DNA of 64,000 nucleotides, taken from Tetrapyrgos nigripes. Its lineage: Eukaryota; Basidiomycota; Agaricomycetes; Agaricales; Campanellaceae. The position numbers were made by a program, and so were the translations under genes. Below the pieces are notes generated by a model. That model saw nothing but the letters and a program-made list of their open reading frames with translations. It made no database searches and had not been told where the DNA came from. The DNA lies in assembly GCA_013368315.1 (NCBI GenBank), contig JAACJM010000035.1:372001-436000 (forward strand). Reading direction: 5' to 3'. Position 1 is the stretch's first letter; every line of letters begins with the position of its first letter. This document shows, one piece after another, positions 1-11,496 of the stretch.

Positions 1-293
1 ACACACGAAAGACAGTTCGAGAATAGAGGCCTACAAGAACCCAACACAAGTTGAGTAAAGATCCCCTTGGATGACTCAGAGGTATAGTATGGCTTTGAGG
101 AGAGGCAACATGAACTATGGCAAGGCAAAGTCAAATAGGGCGGATATAAGGTGACTCAGAGCGTAGTTGAGACAGTGACTGGTCGTTTGAGCGTGTAGGT
201 GAGATTTTATGATGCCTCTGCCTTGGAATTAGTAGGGGTTTTGACTCGGTTTCGCAGAAGTCTTTGGATGACGAGGGAGGCCGGAGAATCCGG
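1..293. repeat. Left flank of duplicated kinase block (copy 1)
   Basis: This stretch is repeated at 21698-21988 in the same orientation. The two copies align end to end with about 20 substitutions. Most are C-to-T or G-to-A at positions that are CpG in the other copy. In copy 2 the sequence continues directly into the part found here at 13717 onward, so the Copia element at 294-13711 is a later insertion. No convincing ORF was seen. Confidence 0.85.
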
Positions 294-630
294 TGTTGGA
301 ATTTTGTATTAACCTATACTTACAACGAACGCTCATATCTTTCTCTCCACTTCACTAGTATACACAATCCACTTGTATCCACTTATGCACCACCTACTTT
401 CCTCTTTACTCCATACTTACATTGTTTCTTACATTGTTGACTCCGAACTAATATCAGACATTACATTGTAGTATCCGCTTTTCTCCACTGAGTTATATTT
501 ATGGACTCGCACAGCCACAGTAGCTAACAGTATAAATACCTAGTAGTTTACTGTCTATACCTCTAGAGCTGCAATAGTATTCGTCGCCTTGCTTGTTTAA
601 CAAGTGTCCTCATATTCATTTATTCTCATA
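294..630 (+). repeat. Copia 5' LTR
   Basis: It begins TGTTGGAATT and matches 13392-13711 almost base for base. The right copy lacks about 17 bp near position 365 of this copy. Further members of the family lie at 42045-42363 and, inverted, at 55741-57341. The TATA-like string TATAAATA near 531 could be the LTR promoter. Confidence 0.93.
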
Positions 631-642
631 GGTTATGGGCCC
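631..642 (+). promoter_or_regulatory. Copia primer-binding site (half-tRNA iMet type)
   Basis: GGTTATGGGCCC directly follows the LTR. It is complementary to the anticodon stem-loop of eukaryotic initiator tRNA-Met rather than to a tRNA 3' end. This is the half-tRNA priming known from Drosophila copia. The same 12 bases follow the related LTR at 42364-42375. Confidence 0.75.
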
Positions 643-1032
643 TGCCCTAGCCTAATCATATCTCATTGTCTAGCTCTTGATGTTGTATGACTAGTAGCTC
701 ACAACACTACAGTTCAAGGCATGAATTGCCAGCACCCAGGGTCGACAACCCCAAACAGACAATCAGATCAGTCAGTCCATCTTGAAACCAGTCTAGGAGA
801 GGCAGTCCCAGACCACAGCAGTACATCCCACCAGCACCAGATCTCCATTGTGCATATAAGACACATGTATATGATTTTGACAACTACATTGATTGTTTTT
901 GGGACATAGAACACAGAGAATTTTATTGGTGCAACAAAACAGCACATCCCTGTCCAAATTGTCATAATTCCATCCCATTACCACCAGAAGCAAACCCAAA
1001 TCCTTGGGGATGACTCATAAACAGAGGACAAG

Positions 1033-1462
1033 TGTCAAGGTTATTGATACACTCAAATAACCACCCAAGTCACACAATTTGAGGACAGATACAAAGCAGT
1101 AGATTGAGAGATAGAGATAGAAGAAGAGAAATGAGTAGGCTGACTAGGCTCTACACTGCATAGTAGTAGTATGGAGCGGAGACAAAGTGAACAAACTAAA
1201 GGATTAGCTAGAATGTCTAGTGGTTTATATAGATGAGCAATGAATAAGTGATAGGAAAAAGATAGAGCAGAAAGTGGAGAAATATAGGAGAAAGATAGGA
1301 ACGATAGAATGGAAGATTAATTGATAGTTATTATAGAGTTTGACAGCTTTTATAAGGTTTAAAAGGTTTATTGAGGAAATGCAATAGATGAATGATCAGA
1401 AAATGGGTTCAATAATGAAGTAGAAGAAGAAGGGGGACAAAGAACTGTAGCAGTTTGTGACA
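1033..1462 (-). mobile_element. Solo Gypsy-type LTR inserted in the Copia leader
   Basis: A 430-bp LTR lies inverted relative to the window: its 5' end (TGTCACAAAC on the minus strand) is at 1462. It is flanked by a perfect 5-bp duplication, ACAAG, at 1028-1032 and 1463-1467. It matches the 5' LTR of the Gypsy element at 42562-43825 once that copy's 849-bp insertion is removed. Short ORFs crossing it are not genes. Confidence 0.92.
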
Positions 1463-1778
1463 ACAAGAACCACTTATCAACAGTCATTGAGAACACACAG
1501 CACCACCGCCACTGAATCCACTAGTATATCCACCTCCAGGACAGCCAAGGGAAGCTGTGCCACAGCCCTCCACATCATCAGAACCACAGCCATCATCATC
1601 ATCAGTTCCAGAGACCCCAGAACAGCCACTGAAAGGAGACCCAATGCCACCTCCATTGAATCCTCCATCATGTCATTCACCAGATCCCGAACCAAATCCA
1701 AAACCACATTCTAATCCACCTGACTCACCATCTCCATCATCCAATCCTGATCCCAATCCATCTGAACCAGACGATGAC

Positions 1779-2388
1779 ATGTCCAAGGCAACCAAAGCAT
1801 TCAATAAAGTTATGAAACTTGAGAAGGACGGATCTAATTGGAGTACATGGGTAACAAGAGTGCAGAGAGCAGCAGGATCTATTGGATATAATAAGTATCT
1901 AACTACAGCACCCACATCAGCAGCAGAAGAACAACAGCAGGATAAAGACCTGTTGAATGGCATTATCGGCACACTATGACACTATTTTTTGGCGTTACAA
2001 GAACAAGCCAACATTGAAGGAATTGTGAGATGCATTGAAACAGGATTATGATGCAAAGGACCCCCTTACCAAAGCCAGCTTGGAAAAGCGACTCTTCTCC
2101 CTCACATGTACCAATCCAGCTAAGGCTGGTAAACACCTTGACAATCTCATTGCTATTATGGATGAACTTGCTGAACATGGAGTTTCTATCCCTGATTCCC
2201 AATTCAAATTGGCCATCATCTCTTCTACTCCTGATGTGTATCAAGCCACCATCAAAGCCCTCATCACTGTTTACAGAGAAGAACCAAACAAGTTGACACC
2301 AGAAATGTTGATCACAGCTGTTCATGCAGAAACTTCTAGCTCCAACAAATCACAAGAATCTGCGAACTACTGCAATGACAACTTCTGA
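1779..2388 (+). pseudogene. Copia gag remnant
   Basis: This is the nucleocapsid precursor of the element. The reading starts at MSKATKAFNKV and contains the WSTWV-type gag N terminus. It then needs a frame change near 1977 and passes a TGA where family members have Trp (about 2028). It continues as the UBN2-like gag domain from 2035 to 2388. A Pro/Ser-rich open stretch upstream (from 1557) may be an N-terminal extension or chance. The CpG-poor sequence and the stop agree with mutational decay. Confidence 0.8.
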
Positions 2389-2397
2389 GGCAGGGGT

Positions 2398-3090
2398 GTG
2401 GCAGATTTAGGGGAAGAGGAGGTAGAGGTAGAGGAAATAGCAGAGGAGGGCGATGAGGATCATCATTCAGAGGTCAGGGAAATTTCAGAGGAAGAGGCCA
2501 AGGTGGAGCAGGAGGAAATTGGCAAGGCAACAATCAAACAAGGGAAGAACCAAGCTGTTATAATTGTGGAGGACTTGGTCATTTCTCCAAAAAATTGTCC
2601 ATCTAAGCACATGCAGCACACTAACATCACCAGAGAACACTGAGATGATAGCAATTACAGAGAAGACAGAAAGAATGGGGAGAATGGACAACAAAGGAAT
2701 GGAAAAGGAAGGGATACAGCAAGCAGTGCCAGAGAAAAGAATGAAGAAGATAGTGATGAAGGAAGCTGGATGGCCATTAAAATTCTGGAGATCGAAGATT
2801 CCATTGATCACCCCACTACTGACTGCTCCAAAATAGCTGAAGAAGCAGCTTTCAAAGCATTAGAACATACTCCACTGATTCTATTTGACTCCAGATGCTC
2901 ATCCCACATGTCTCCAAATTGTGAAATTACCAGACTATTCCCACTTGTCAACTCCAAGCCGCTAACTCCAATACATTCACATCCCAAGGGCAAGACACCC
3001 TACACACCGAGACAGTCAATACAAAGGAGAAACCCCACTTCTTACCTCTTCATGGCACTCTCTACTGTCCAGACATGCCCAACACGCTAG
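2398..3090 (+). pseudogene. Copia zinc knuckle and protease remnant
   Basis: A CCHC knuckle (CYNCGGLGHFSK, about 2554-2590) is seen. Its last Cys falls in a different frame because of a 1-base slip. An arginine/glycine-coding stretch precedes it. The aspartic protease site follows near 2881, but it reads FDSRCSSHMSP where Copia proteases have DSG, so the catalytic loop Gly is lost. After NTLVS (about 3095) homology stops. Confidence 0.75.
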
Positions 3091-3095
3091 TATCA

Positions 3096-3620
3096 TTGTA
3101 TCACAAATCTTATACTCATGTAATTCTCTGGTCTCTTGAAAGGAAGAAGAGATGAGGGGAAGTAGAGATAGGACTTAGGTTGATGAAGAAGAGATGCTTG
3201 TAGACACAAAAAGATGTTGTTAAGTCTGAGTCCTACTGGCTCAGACACTACAGCTTATATACATGTACACTAAGACCCCAGTCACTATCTAAGACCCCTG
3301 GTACTTAGCTGACTGATGTGCTGACTGATGTGCTGACTGAGGTGCTGACTGAGGTGCTGACTGATACAACTAATACAGTTTACATGGATAAAAGGATAAA
3401 CTACATAACAATGATGACACAGTAATACATTAGATGGGTAAAAGGATAAATGACTCATTACTAATGATCAATAGATCATTTAAGGAAGGAGTCTAGACAA
3501 TGGGTCTGGAAACTATGATCTAGATCAATCTATATGGAGCTAGCCATGTGATAAGCTCTAAAGCGGTCATATGATAACCACATGTCACAGAGAATAGATC
3601 ACAATATGTGAATAGGGGTA
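3096..3620. other. Non-coding interruption of Copia with a 12-bp minisatellite
   Basis: The Copia coding order breaks here and resumes at about 3625 with the GAG-pre-integrase part. The stretch may be another solo LTR, but I could not find a clean target duplication. At 3309-3365 the 12-mer CTGACTGATGTG (or CTGACTGAGGTG) repeats almost five times. Confidence 0.5.
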
Positions 3621-4203
3621 AAGACTGGGTAAATTGGATGATACAGGATACATCATTCATATCGAAGGAGGAATTATGGTTATCTCAAAACGAGGTCACA
3701 GCATCACTCACATTCCAAAAATTATTGAGCATGAAAATGCTTACTCTGTCACCATCCGCACCCTATCCTTATATGACACCAGAGTTATCAATACATTGAA
3801 ACCTTATTTGCAAACAATGCAGTTAAAGGAGTATGTCTTGATCTGAACAGAATGGAGCAGATTGAATGCATTGTATGCATTTGTGCCAAAGGAGCTCATC
3901 TTGCTATTCCAAAATTACGTCTTACTCCACACGCTGAGAACTTTGGAGACAGGATGCACATGGACATTTAGGGACCAGCATCAGTCAGGGCTATCAATCA
4001 TCAGGAGTATTCACTCATGCTTATCGCTCTAAAGACAAATCATTCACCAAATACATCATCTTCCAGACTGCCCTCGAAACTCAATTCAACATTACCATCT
4101 AGGAGGAGAATTTACAAAGTATTTGGAAGGAAAGGGAATGGAGAGGAAACTCACAGTTCATGATACACCAGAGCAGAACAGTATTGTGGAAAGAAGTCAT
4201 TGT
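3620..4203 (+). pseudogene. Copia pre-integrase and integrase remnant
   Basis: Fragments in Copia order are readable: DDTGYIIHIEGG (pre-integrase), a degraded zinc region, GDRMHMDI followed by a stop then GPAS (first catalytic Asp region), and EFTKYLEGKGM...VERSH (last catalytic Glu region). Several frame changes and stops are needed. The reading ends abruptly at about 4203, where the nested block begins. Confidence 0.75.
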
Positions 4204-7200
4204 ATGCTAATAGGTGTCTTTGTGTAAGTGTAGAAGAAACACAAACTTAAAGACTTCTATACAAATTGTAAAGTGCGAGTGTTCCGAGTAGTCAGAATAC
4301 TCAACAGTTCACTTGTACTACAAGGACTTTTGGGGTTTTTAGTAAGGTTTTTGCATGAGTGCACACAAGTTAAACACACACAAAGACTATAACAAGTCCA
4401 CAAAGGTATAAACCAACAGTTTCAATTTCACAATTTGTAGGCCCAAATGCCTTATAACCAATTTCACAAGTCCGAGGACACACACAAAAGGTGACACACA
4501 AAACCAACAAATTTGATTCAACACTATTGATTCCAACACACTATGTTTATACTCGATGTGAGTGAGGTAGATTTGGTAGAAGCATAGTCCGTGTTTCGCA
4601 GTCTCTACAGCTAGCGCTAGTGAGATGACCGATACTCTACAGTACGTGGCTTGAGTAACTATGAGAAATACCTAGTCCTTTTATACTACTCGCAGCTACT
4701 ACTATACAGTTCTACATTTCTTTTTAATGTCCGCTAAAAGGTACCTAAGAAAAACAGAAATATTAGTCTAATCGCCAGTCCATGTTTGTCTGTACTACTA
4801 GATTAAGTAGGTACTTTCTAATTAGGGTATCTATGAAATGTAGAATATTATCTAAACTAATAGGGCTTTCTATGTTCCCTTCACTTCATCCTCTTGACAA
4901 GAGTACCTTCCTGGAACTGGTGGCCGTAGTCATTCTGACTCACATAGCTCCACCATCCATGCTGGGCTCCACTTGTATGACTCACATTCCTTTACCACCA
5001 ATCAGTCGTTATAGGTTTGCGTAGTCCTTGCTTATTCCTCCTTTTATGTTTTCCCGGTGCTACCATAGGCTTGGTGTTTATAGACCTCGTTGCTAGTATA
5101 CTGCCAGTTAGTTCTTATAGATAAGTCCTGCTCTCTATAAGGTCCTACATATCTTTTGTAGCTGTGCTTGTACCAACGAGAACGCCTCCGTCATCAGGCA
5201 CACATCTTGCCGATCTTACTGCTGCATTCGGAAATAGCTTTACCCTTTTGGGGGCTCTCTCATTATGACTCCTTCCTTAGTTTGCGTACTGGTGGTAATG
5301 AACTACGGGCTTTATTCCTTCACTGCTAGTTCATCCCTTTAGTGCATTGTGAAAGCTGAGCTTTCTAGGAACTCGTACATATACACTTTGTCCTACTTTT
5401 CTATCCTTACTGCCTTTAAAAAGACTATTCCTTCTATTTTGCTTACAAGTGAGGTATCGCTTGTTATACCGCTAGTTCGGACATAGTCAGTTACTAGGGC
5501 TTTCCTCTGATTTCTCCGATTATGGCGCCATTTCTAAACCAGTGATCATTTAGTGCTAGAGTCTGGGTCATATAGCCTGTGTGTTCCTTGCCCGTGAATA
5601 GGGGCTTCACTTTCCCTTGAATCGCACTGGCGGTACTAAGCGCATTATAGTAGGAATGGTTACAAAGTCCTTATAGAACTTTGTATAGTATATGGTGGAT
5701 CTGCTACTATAACTGAAGCACTGTACACATCAACCATAGTACTTAGAATAAGCATATCCTATTCATAAGTACTTAGTTTTATTGTACTGGCGCATACACT
5801 TATTCCACTAACGCTTTAACTAGCAGTTCAGGACTCACTCTAGTTCTTTTATATACCAATTGAAGTGGTGAATCAGCTTTCTAACTGCCAATTAGTGTTT
5901 CTATATGCAAATTTTGTACGGTGTATCAACACTTTTCAACACTGTCCAAGCTATGCTCATCTCATCAGGATTACCCAAATGGTTATGGGGCATGGCAATG
6001 CTTTATGCAACCTACACTGCCCAAGCCCTTTTCTTTCTACTGTAAAAACCTTGAAGATGAAGATTGTGTGTCTGATTTGAAAAGAGAAGTTCATTTTCTG
6101 TGCAAAAGGTTAAGCTTTTCCTCCATAAAAGATTACCATTATTGGTTGAAAATGAATAGAGTATTTACACAAAAAAAGCAAAGAAACACTTTGTCTTTTC
6201 TATATCTGAAAGAATACTTTATTTTTCCAATAAACAACGCCTTTTTGGGGTAACAAAGACAAAGAGATTTAAATTCTGTTTTGCATAATAAACTTTTTCT
6301 TTTTCATTCCGAAAACAAAACGCCCAATTGGCGCCTGAATGGTGGGTGTTGAGTGCCCACCGGTGTATGATTATTGCACGACAATGAGTGACAAACACCT
6401 AATCATTGTACACTTGTCATTGATGATCGTGCATGGTCATATGAAGATGTTAGATTATTTCCTGAAGTGGCATTCGAAACACTATATTCACTCAGATCAA
6501 GCTTAAGCTTGACACAACATTGGAGGGTACACCCATCTATACATACATTATCAAATCTCGTTCAGCTAATCCCTGAGTGGTGTACATCTATATGTTTCAA
6601 TAGCTATATTCCCTTACTTCCAAAGGGCCTCGTGTCTTGCCTGCCATGCAAAGCAGTGGTACCTTTCCTCAGTTGGAGGGTACATCCATCTATCTATACA
6701 TACATTACAACGGCCATAAAGGCATACATCTCCCAACTTTCCCACTATGTAGCTTTAGGTTGTAGATTATCCAATAATAATACACTACTATGTAATGGTC
6801 ATTAAACATGTGAAATGTCGACGGCGAGACTGTAGTTGGCCAGAGCTAAGAATGGTAGTAATCAGCCAGAACTAATCTCTGCCGAATTGGCTAGTCAATG
6901 AGGAGGAGTCCGGAAGCTAAGGGTGGCTTTGGCGAGAGTGAGTGACACTACTCACCCACTAACCCTGAGCCTACAAGACCAGAGATCCGAGCTGCTGCTG
7001 GATCAACCTACATGCCTATGCAGCAACTGAGGTGACAGAACGATGATGAATGATGATAATAGAATGAGAATCCCTCTAAGGGATACGAGACAACCGTCTG
7101 ACTGGATTTGTGGTACACCAGTATAGTGTACAACCAATTGCAAGCTTCGCAAACACAGGACAAGTGCAAGAAGAACAAGGATGAACAAATTTATGGAATG

Positions 7201-7540
7201 AAAATAAGATAGGGTGGGGGCGCACATAGGTATAATTGAAAAACCCTCTGAGAGTTTCTGGGCTTAGGCAGTAATATGTTTGTATGAACTGGATATGGAA
7301 AAATGAGGGAACAAGAGTCACGAGAGTGTAGCCGACAGTGGCTGAGCTGAAGGATTCTGACCTTACCCCCATCTAAGGCAAGCTTTTCCACAAGTGAGCA
7401 TATACTTGTCAGAGTCGGCAGAGCTAGGCATTATAACCCAATTGGGAAATGTGAATGGGCAGGATCTGTAGAATATTCCCATCAAGGATTAACCTTTATG
7501 GGCACCTAACTCCCGAAAAGGTTGCTTCTGTTATTGTGAT
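4204..7540. other. Nested insertion block, part 1, no gene recognised
   Basis: This AT-rich sequence splits the Copia integrase from its integrase-RT linker. It starts with TGTCTTTGTG and holds many TG/CA-rich runs. At 6522-6552 and 6673-6708 a repeat of about 30 bp (starting TTGGAGGGTACA) brackets a copy of the dispersed GGCCTCG...GCCATGC hairpin motif (6625-6672). At 6810-7480 the minus strand resembles the solo LTR at 11497-12214 (shared TCACTCACTCTC core and CTC-rich arms), so a related inverted LTR may lie there. No supported ORF. Confidence 0.45.
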
Positions 7541-7688
7541 AGGAAAAGGAAGACTTTCTGTTCGATCGAAATCCTTTCAGGGTTTTGTTTTGAACTTTTG
7601 AGCCCTCGAATTTCAACCCATTCTTTCCCAACAATGACGACGATCTCTCGTTGAACCAATTACTTCCCCATATCCCTCGCCTCTAACC

Positions 7689-8527
7689 ATGTCCACCTGC
7701 CCCATGTTCGTCTCTTCCTTCTTGTCCTTCATTGAGGAACTTCAACATAGAACCATTCCCACTGGTCTTGCTCCTCCAGACTCTGCGATCTTGTCAGCTT
7801 CTGCCCCAATGCCTGTGACTCAACAAGCAACGTATGACTGGGATTGTTTCCTGAGGTGTAACTTCCAATTTCGCATTCGCGGCGCAGAGAAATGGTCTGC
7901 CGAATTCCTGGATGAAGAAGTATTTCTGATTTCTGAAGAAGCGAGGAAGAAGGTGGGCGCCCTTGTCTTTTTGAAGGGTAGCCATGCAGATGAGATGACT
8001 ATTATCGATGCCACCTTTGATTTTCTTCTTTACATGGTGAGTCTTCTCAAAGGATTTTCAATTTGAGTGAATGGCCTAATGTGGATCTTTCCCAACAGCA
8101 CTTTCTTTTCGAGTTCTTACTTGGCTTGGTGGACAAACATCCCGGTACCATCCAAATTATTGCCTCGCCTAGCTTCTATCGCTTGATCCAGGTGGCTAAC
8201 CACTACATCAGTTATATCAATGATGATGTTGATCTTCTTCTCCAATGGAAGGACCTGAAGGGTACCAACTACCGCAGCATTGACAACATTGTCCAGGTCA
8301 TCGAACTCACTGAAGGCTGGACGAACTTGTGGTCTTATCTGTCTGGTGAAACTAAATACTTCAATCCCGACTTGGTGGCTGAGGACTATTTCAGATTAAT
8401 GGATGTGGATGCCAATGAGGACAACACCCCCCCTGCTCCTGTTACTCCCCCTCCTCATTGTTCACCATCTCCTCCTGCGGTGACTACCCACCTCTTTTGT
8501 CTAGATCAGCAACTTGCCCTCCTTTGA
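7689..8527 (+). CDS. Two-exon gene-like ORF of unknown function inside the nested block
   Basis: Exon 1 (7689-8036) ends at a canonical GTGAGT donor and exon 2 (8099-8527) follows an AACAG acceptor. The 62-nt intron restores phase and gives about 258 residues. The product has no signal peptide or membrane segment. It is helical with many aromatic residues and ends in a Pro/Ser-rich tail (PPAPVTPPPHCSPSPP). I do not recognise the family. With the Cys-rich ORF at 9683-10060 it could form one broken gag-like or host-captured gene. CpG is less depleted here than in the surrounding Copia, which suggests a different origin or age. Confidence 0.45.
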
Positions 8528-9682
8528 CCACCCTGTAATATCTATGCTTCCATACATCTTTCTGACCGCATCTGATTCTTTTCCGAACTTTTCTTTCTTT
8601 TATTTCGAGCTTCATTCCCTTTCATCCCGAACACTTTCCAATCATTCATTTCTGATTTCATATCCAAGCTCCACTATTAATCTCCACAAACGGATCCCAT
8701 CCGGGAACCCGTGATTCATTTCGGATAACTACCGGACAGCTTGTATCTAATCTCCAAACTTACTCCACTTCATCTCCAATCTGTTCCACTTGGTTTCCGC
8801 TTTGTTCCGCAGTACTCCATCCATCTCCAATAGCACCATGTGCTTTTCCTTTATTTCTGAACCATCCCTATCTTACTCCTCTTCATTCTGATAGTTTCCG
8901 AAGTAGTACTTAAGCTAGCAACTTTGTAGTAGATAGCTTAAGTCCAAAATCGAATTAGCTGGTCTCCTAACTTCATCCGACTTCAGACAACATAGTACCC
9001 TCTTAATGGATTCCATTCTGTGTCTTCCTTACACTTCGATCTCAGAGACTACCGGTTCTGCCCAGATTCGTCTTTATCCTTTTCCAAAAACCCCAATAAG
9101 ACTTCCACTCAGGTCCGACGTGTTTCCTAACGCTAGGATCCGCCTGGACTTAACATACCCCCAGACTTTCTTCCACGCAAACCAACTCCCCGTTTCACTT
9201 CTACTCGTACGCCATCTCTGTCTCAGCTCTTCAATGACAATCTCAACATTGTCTCAATAGGATCGCCTCTCTGGTACCTCAAGATCGTGACGAAGAGGTA
9301 GAATCCAAAGATGATCTGCCTCTTGCCAAATGTCTTCGCAAACGCTGTCACTCCCAACCATCCCAGCCTTCTTGAAAGGCTCCCAAAACCGCTCCCAATG
9401 TTTCTCCACAAGCGTTGTTGTTGTTGTTGTCATTGTCTCGTAAATGTGCATCCAGTGCTCAACACTGTTGTCTTCGAAAAGAGAAGGAACGTGAGGAAGA
9501 GTTGTCATATGGGAAGAAGGAGAAAGGAAAGGGAAAGGGAAAAGTGTGTCACCGAAAATCCCTTTGCCAACAACCAAAACATCGAGTCCCCCTCGACAGC
9601 TGACAGGGCACTAAGGTGATATCCCCTTTCACCAAGTATTTCTTTTTCTGATATTTTATTTATCATTCATCTCCCTAGCATC
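8528..9682. other. Between the two gene-like ORFs, no supported gene
   Basis: Pyrimidine-rich sequence. Open frames exist on both strands around 9006-9577. The minus-strand one has a protein-like composition (VEKHWERFWEPFKKAG near 9400-9450), but start, splice sites and homology are unclear, so it is not called. Confidence 0.35.
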
Positions 9683-10060
9683 TTGAACTGTGAAAGACAT
9701 ATCCAGAATTCTGGGTATGTCGTTTGTCCACTCCATGATTATCGGTTGACCACCCTGATGCCTCACCTCAGCCCTTCTGATGTGGCTAAAAACATTGGAA
9801 ATTTCTGTATTAACACTGCACCTGGGATTATTTACAATATCCCAAGGTTTCCTTGTGAATGGTGTGTGAGGCATGGGCTACCCTGCGTCTTTAAAAAGAC
9901 TGTGAGCCAGTCTTGGCAGCAGTTCCAAATATCTTGTCTAGCATGTCGGTGGAAGGTGGGAATGAATTGTTCCTTGAAGGACTTGAGGGACCCATCATTC
10001 CATCCCTATGAGTTCACAGGCAATACGTTCGCGCCGTTCCATCATGGGCACATGGTGTAA
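9683..10060 (+). CDS. Cys-rich ORF fragment with paired CxxC motifs
   Basis: The 125-residue reading contains PCEWCVRHGLPCVF and, about 20 residues later, CLACRWKVGMNCSL. The six cysteines are arranged CxxC-x6-C twice, which suggests metal binding. Similar small Cys clusters occur in many agaricomycete ORFs of unknown role. It lies downstream of the ORF at 7689-8527 on the same strand and may be its C-terminal exon. The true start and splice sites cannot be fixed. Confidence 0.4.
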   Translation: MNCERHIQNSGYVVCPLHDYRLTTLMPHLSPSDVAKNIGNFCINTAPGIIYNIPRFPCEWCVRHGLPCVFKKTVSQSWQQFQISCLACRWKVGMNCSLKDLRDPSFHPYEFTGNTFAPFHHGHMV

Positions 10061-10860
10061 GCTCCAAATTTCCTCTGAAGGATTTTGATACTGATTAAAC
10101 TTTCCAGTGGCTCCAAAAGACTTCACTAAGCATAAGTTTACTGGCAACTGGGACTTCCTCATCTAGGCATCATCAATGCCCTGAGTTTGATGTCTTCGTT
10201 ATCGTCGACTTGTTGATTATGGCATATCTTGGTCACACAAATGGACTTGTAGCATCATTTTCTTGGACACTCGTCTCTCGTCGTCTCCCTACAGACTTTA
10301 ATCAATTTTATGTATTTTTTTTTTCTGTTGTATTTTTTGTCTCGAATCTTCATGTGAAACTAAGTGTTGAATGTCGAAATCTGCAAAAGCCAAAAAGAGT
10401 CAATGACAAATAAGATGAAAGAGTTCGAGATGACAGGAAAATGATATCCGAGATCTTGAATCCAAGTTGGTACATCCGTCTTGGCCCTCTGTTTGACCAG
10501 GAATGAGACAGAGAACCTGCTGTAGGTTATCCGTGTCGAGATCTGTAAACAAAACGAAATAGGAAATGTGATTGACTCAGCCCAAAGCATGTAAGGTGGT
10601 CAAAATCCCTTCGAAGGCTTTCCAAATCCAGCTTTCCCAATCACCTCTTCCAAATATGATATGTAGCCTTGATATTGCGGCCTTGTATTCATAGTCAACC
10701 CACCAGAGAAAAGGGGTACATGACTTCTGCATGTCAAACGTTGAGTCGTCTGTCCAATACGAAATATCCAAGCCATAGCTGTCCGAAAAGGATTCGAAAA
10801 TCCCTCTAAAAGTTTCTGGTCATCAAGAACTCCCACCAAAGGTCCTGATCTTCCCTAGAC
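10061..10860. other. Nested insertion block, part 2, no gene called
   Basis: A minus-strand open frame at 10577-10839 has plausible protein composition (PQYQGYISYLEEVIGKAG) but no recognised family and no clear start. CCCTC...GAGGG-like motifs near 10600 and 10800 echo those at 7065, 7240 and 11530, hinting that fragments of one repeat family are scattered through the block. Confidence 0.35.
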
Positions 10861-10869
10861 TCCTTAAGA

Positions 10870-11496
10870 GTCGACTTCCATAGGTGTACCAGATTCTTGT
10901 GGCAGAGACTCTTCTGTTGTCTCCCTTGTAAACATGTTCATAGCATCTGGCTGCATTATATACTCCAGAAGCAATACAGTTGATCCTGTCATCAAAATTA
11001 CTGAACCCATCACACCTGAGATCATCATTCCACCTGAAATTGTCACAGGTAGGAGACCTATCACCAGATCTATGACAAAGAAGACAGGAGGAGTAGAATC
11101 TGACAATTTGCTTACTGCTAGTCTCGCTCAGGTTACATCTGAACTTGAAGCTTACAACCCACTTTCAGTTGCGGAAGCAAAATGACAACCAGATTGGCCC
11201 AAATGGAAGGAAGCTATGGAAGAGGAAATGAGAAGGCACAAGGAACAAGGAACATTCATTCCAGTTTACACACCATCAAACACCAACATTCTTACTGGAA
11301 AATGGGTTTACAGGACGAAGAAGGACGAACATGGAAAGGTCAAGGAACATCAGGCACAACTTGTTGTGCATGGATACTACCAAATCCCAGAAGTCAACTA
11401 TTTCCCAGACAAGACATTTGCATCAGTTGCCAAGATGACATCAGGGCGCATCATTCTATCTATCACAGCATATCATAACATGGAAATTCACCAAAT
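10870..11496 (+). pseudogene. Copia integrase-RT linker and RT N-terminal half
   Basis: The linker reads through ITEPITPEIIIPPEIVTG and RPITRSMTKK. It is followed by a stop at the AEAK junction and a frame change. The RT start is unmistakable: WPKWKEAMEEEMRRHKEQGT, then GKWVYRTKKDEHGKVKEHQA and MEIHQ. RT is cut at 11496 by a solo LTR and resumes at 12220. Confidence 0.85.

Noticed and set aside
1457..1979. Pro/Ser/Thr-rich open frames around the gag start on both strands
   Set aside because: The first begins inside the solo LTR and the others are shadows of one low-complexity stretch; only the part from about 1779 matches gag.
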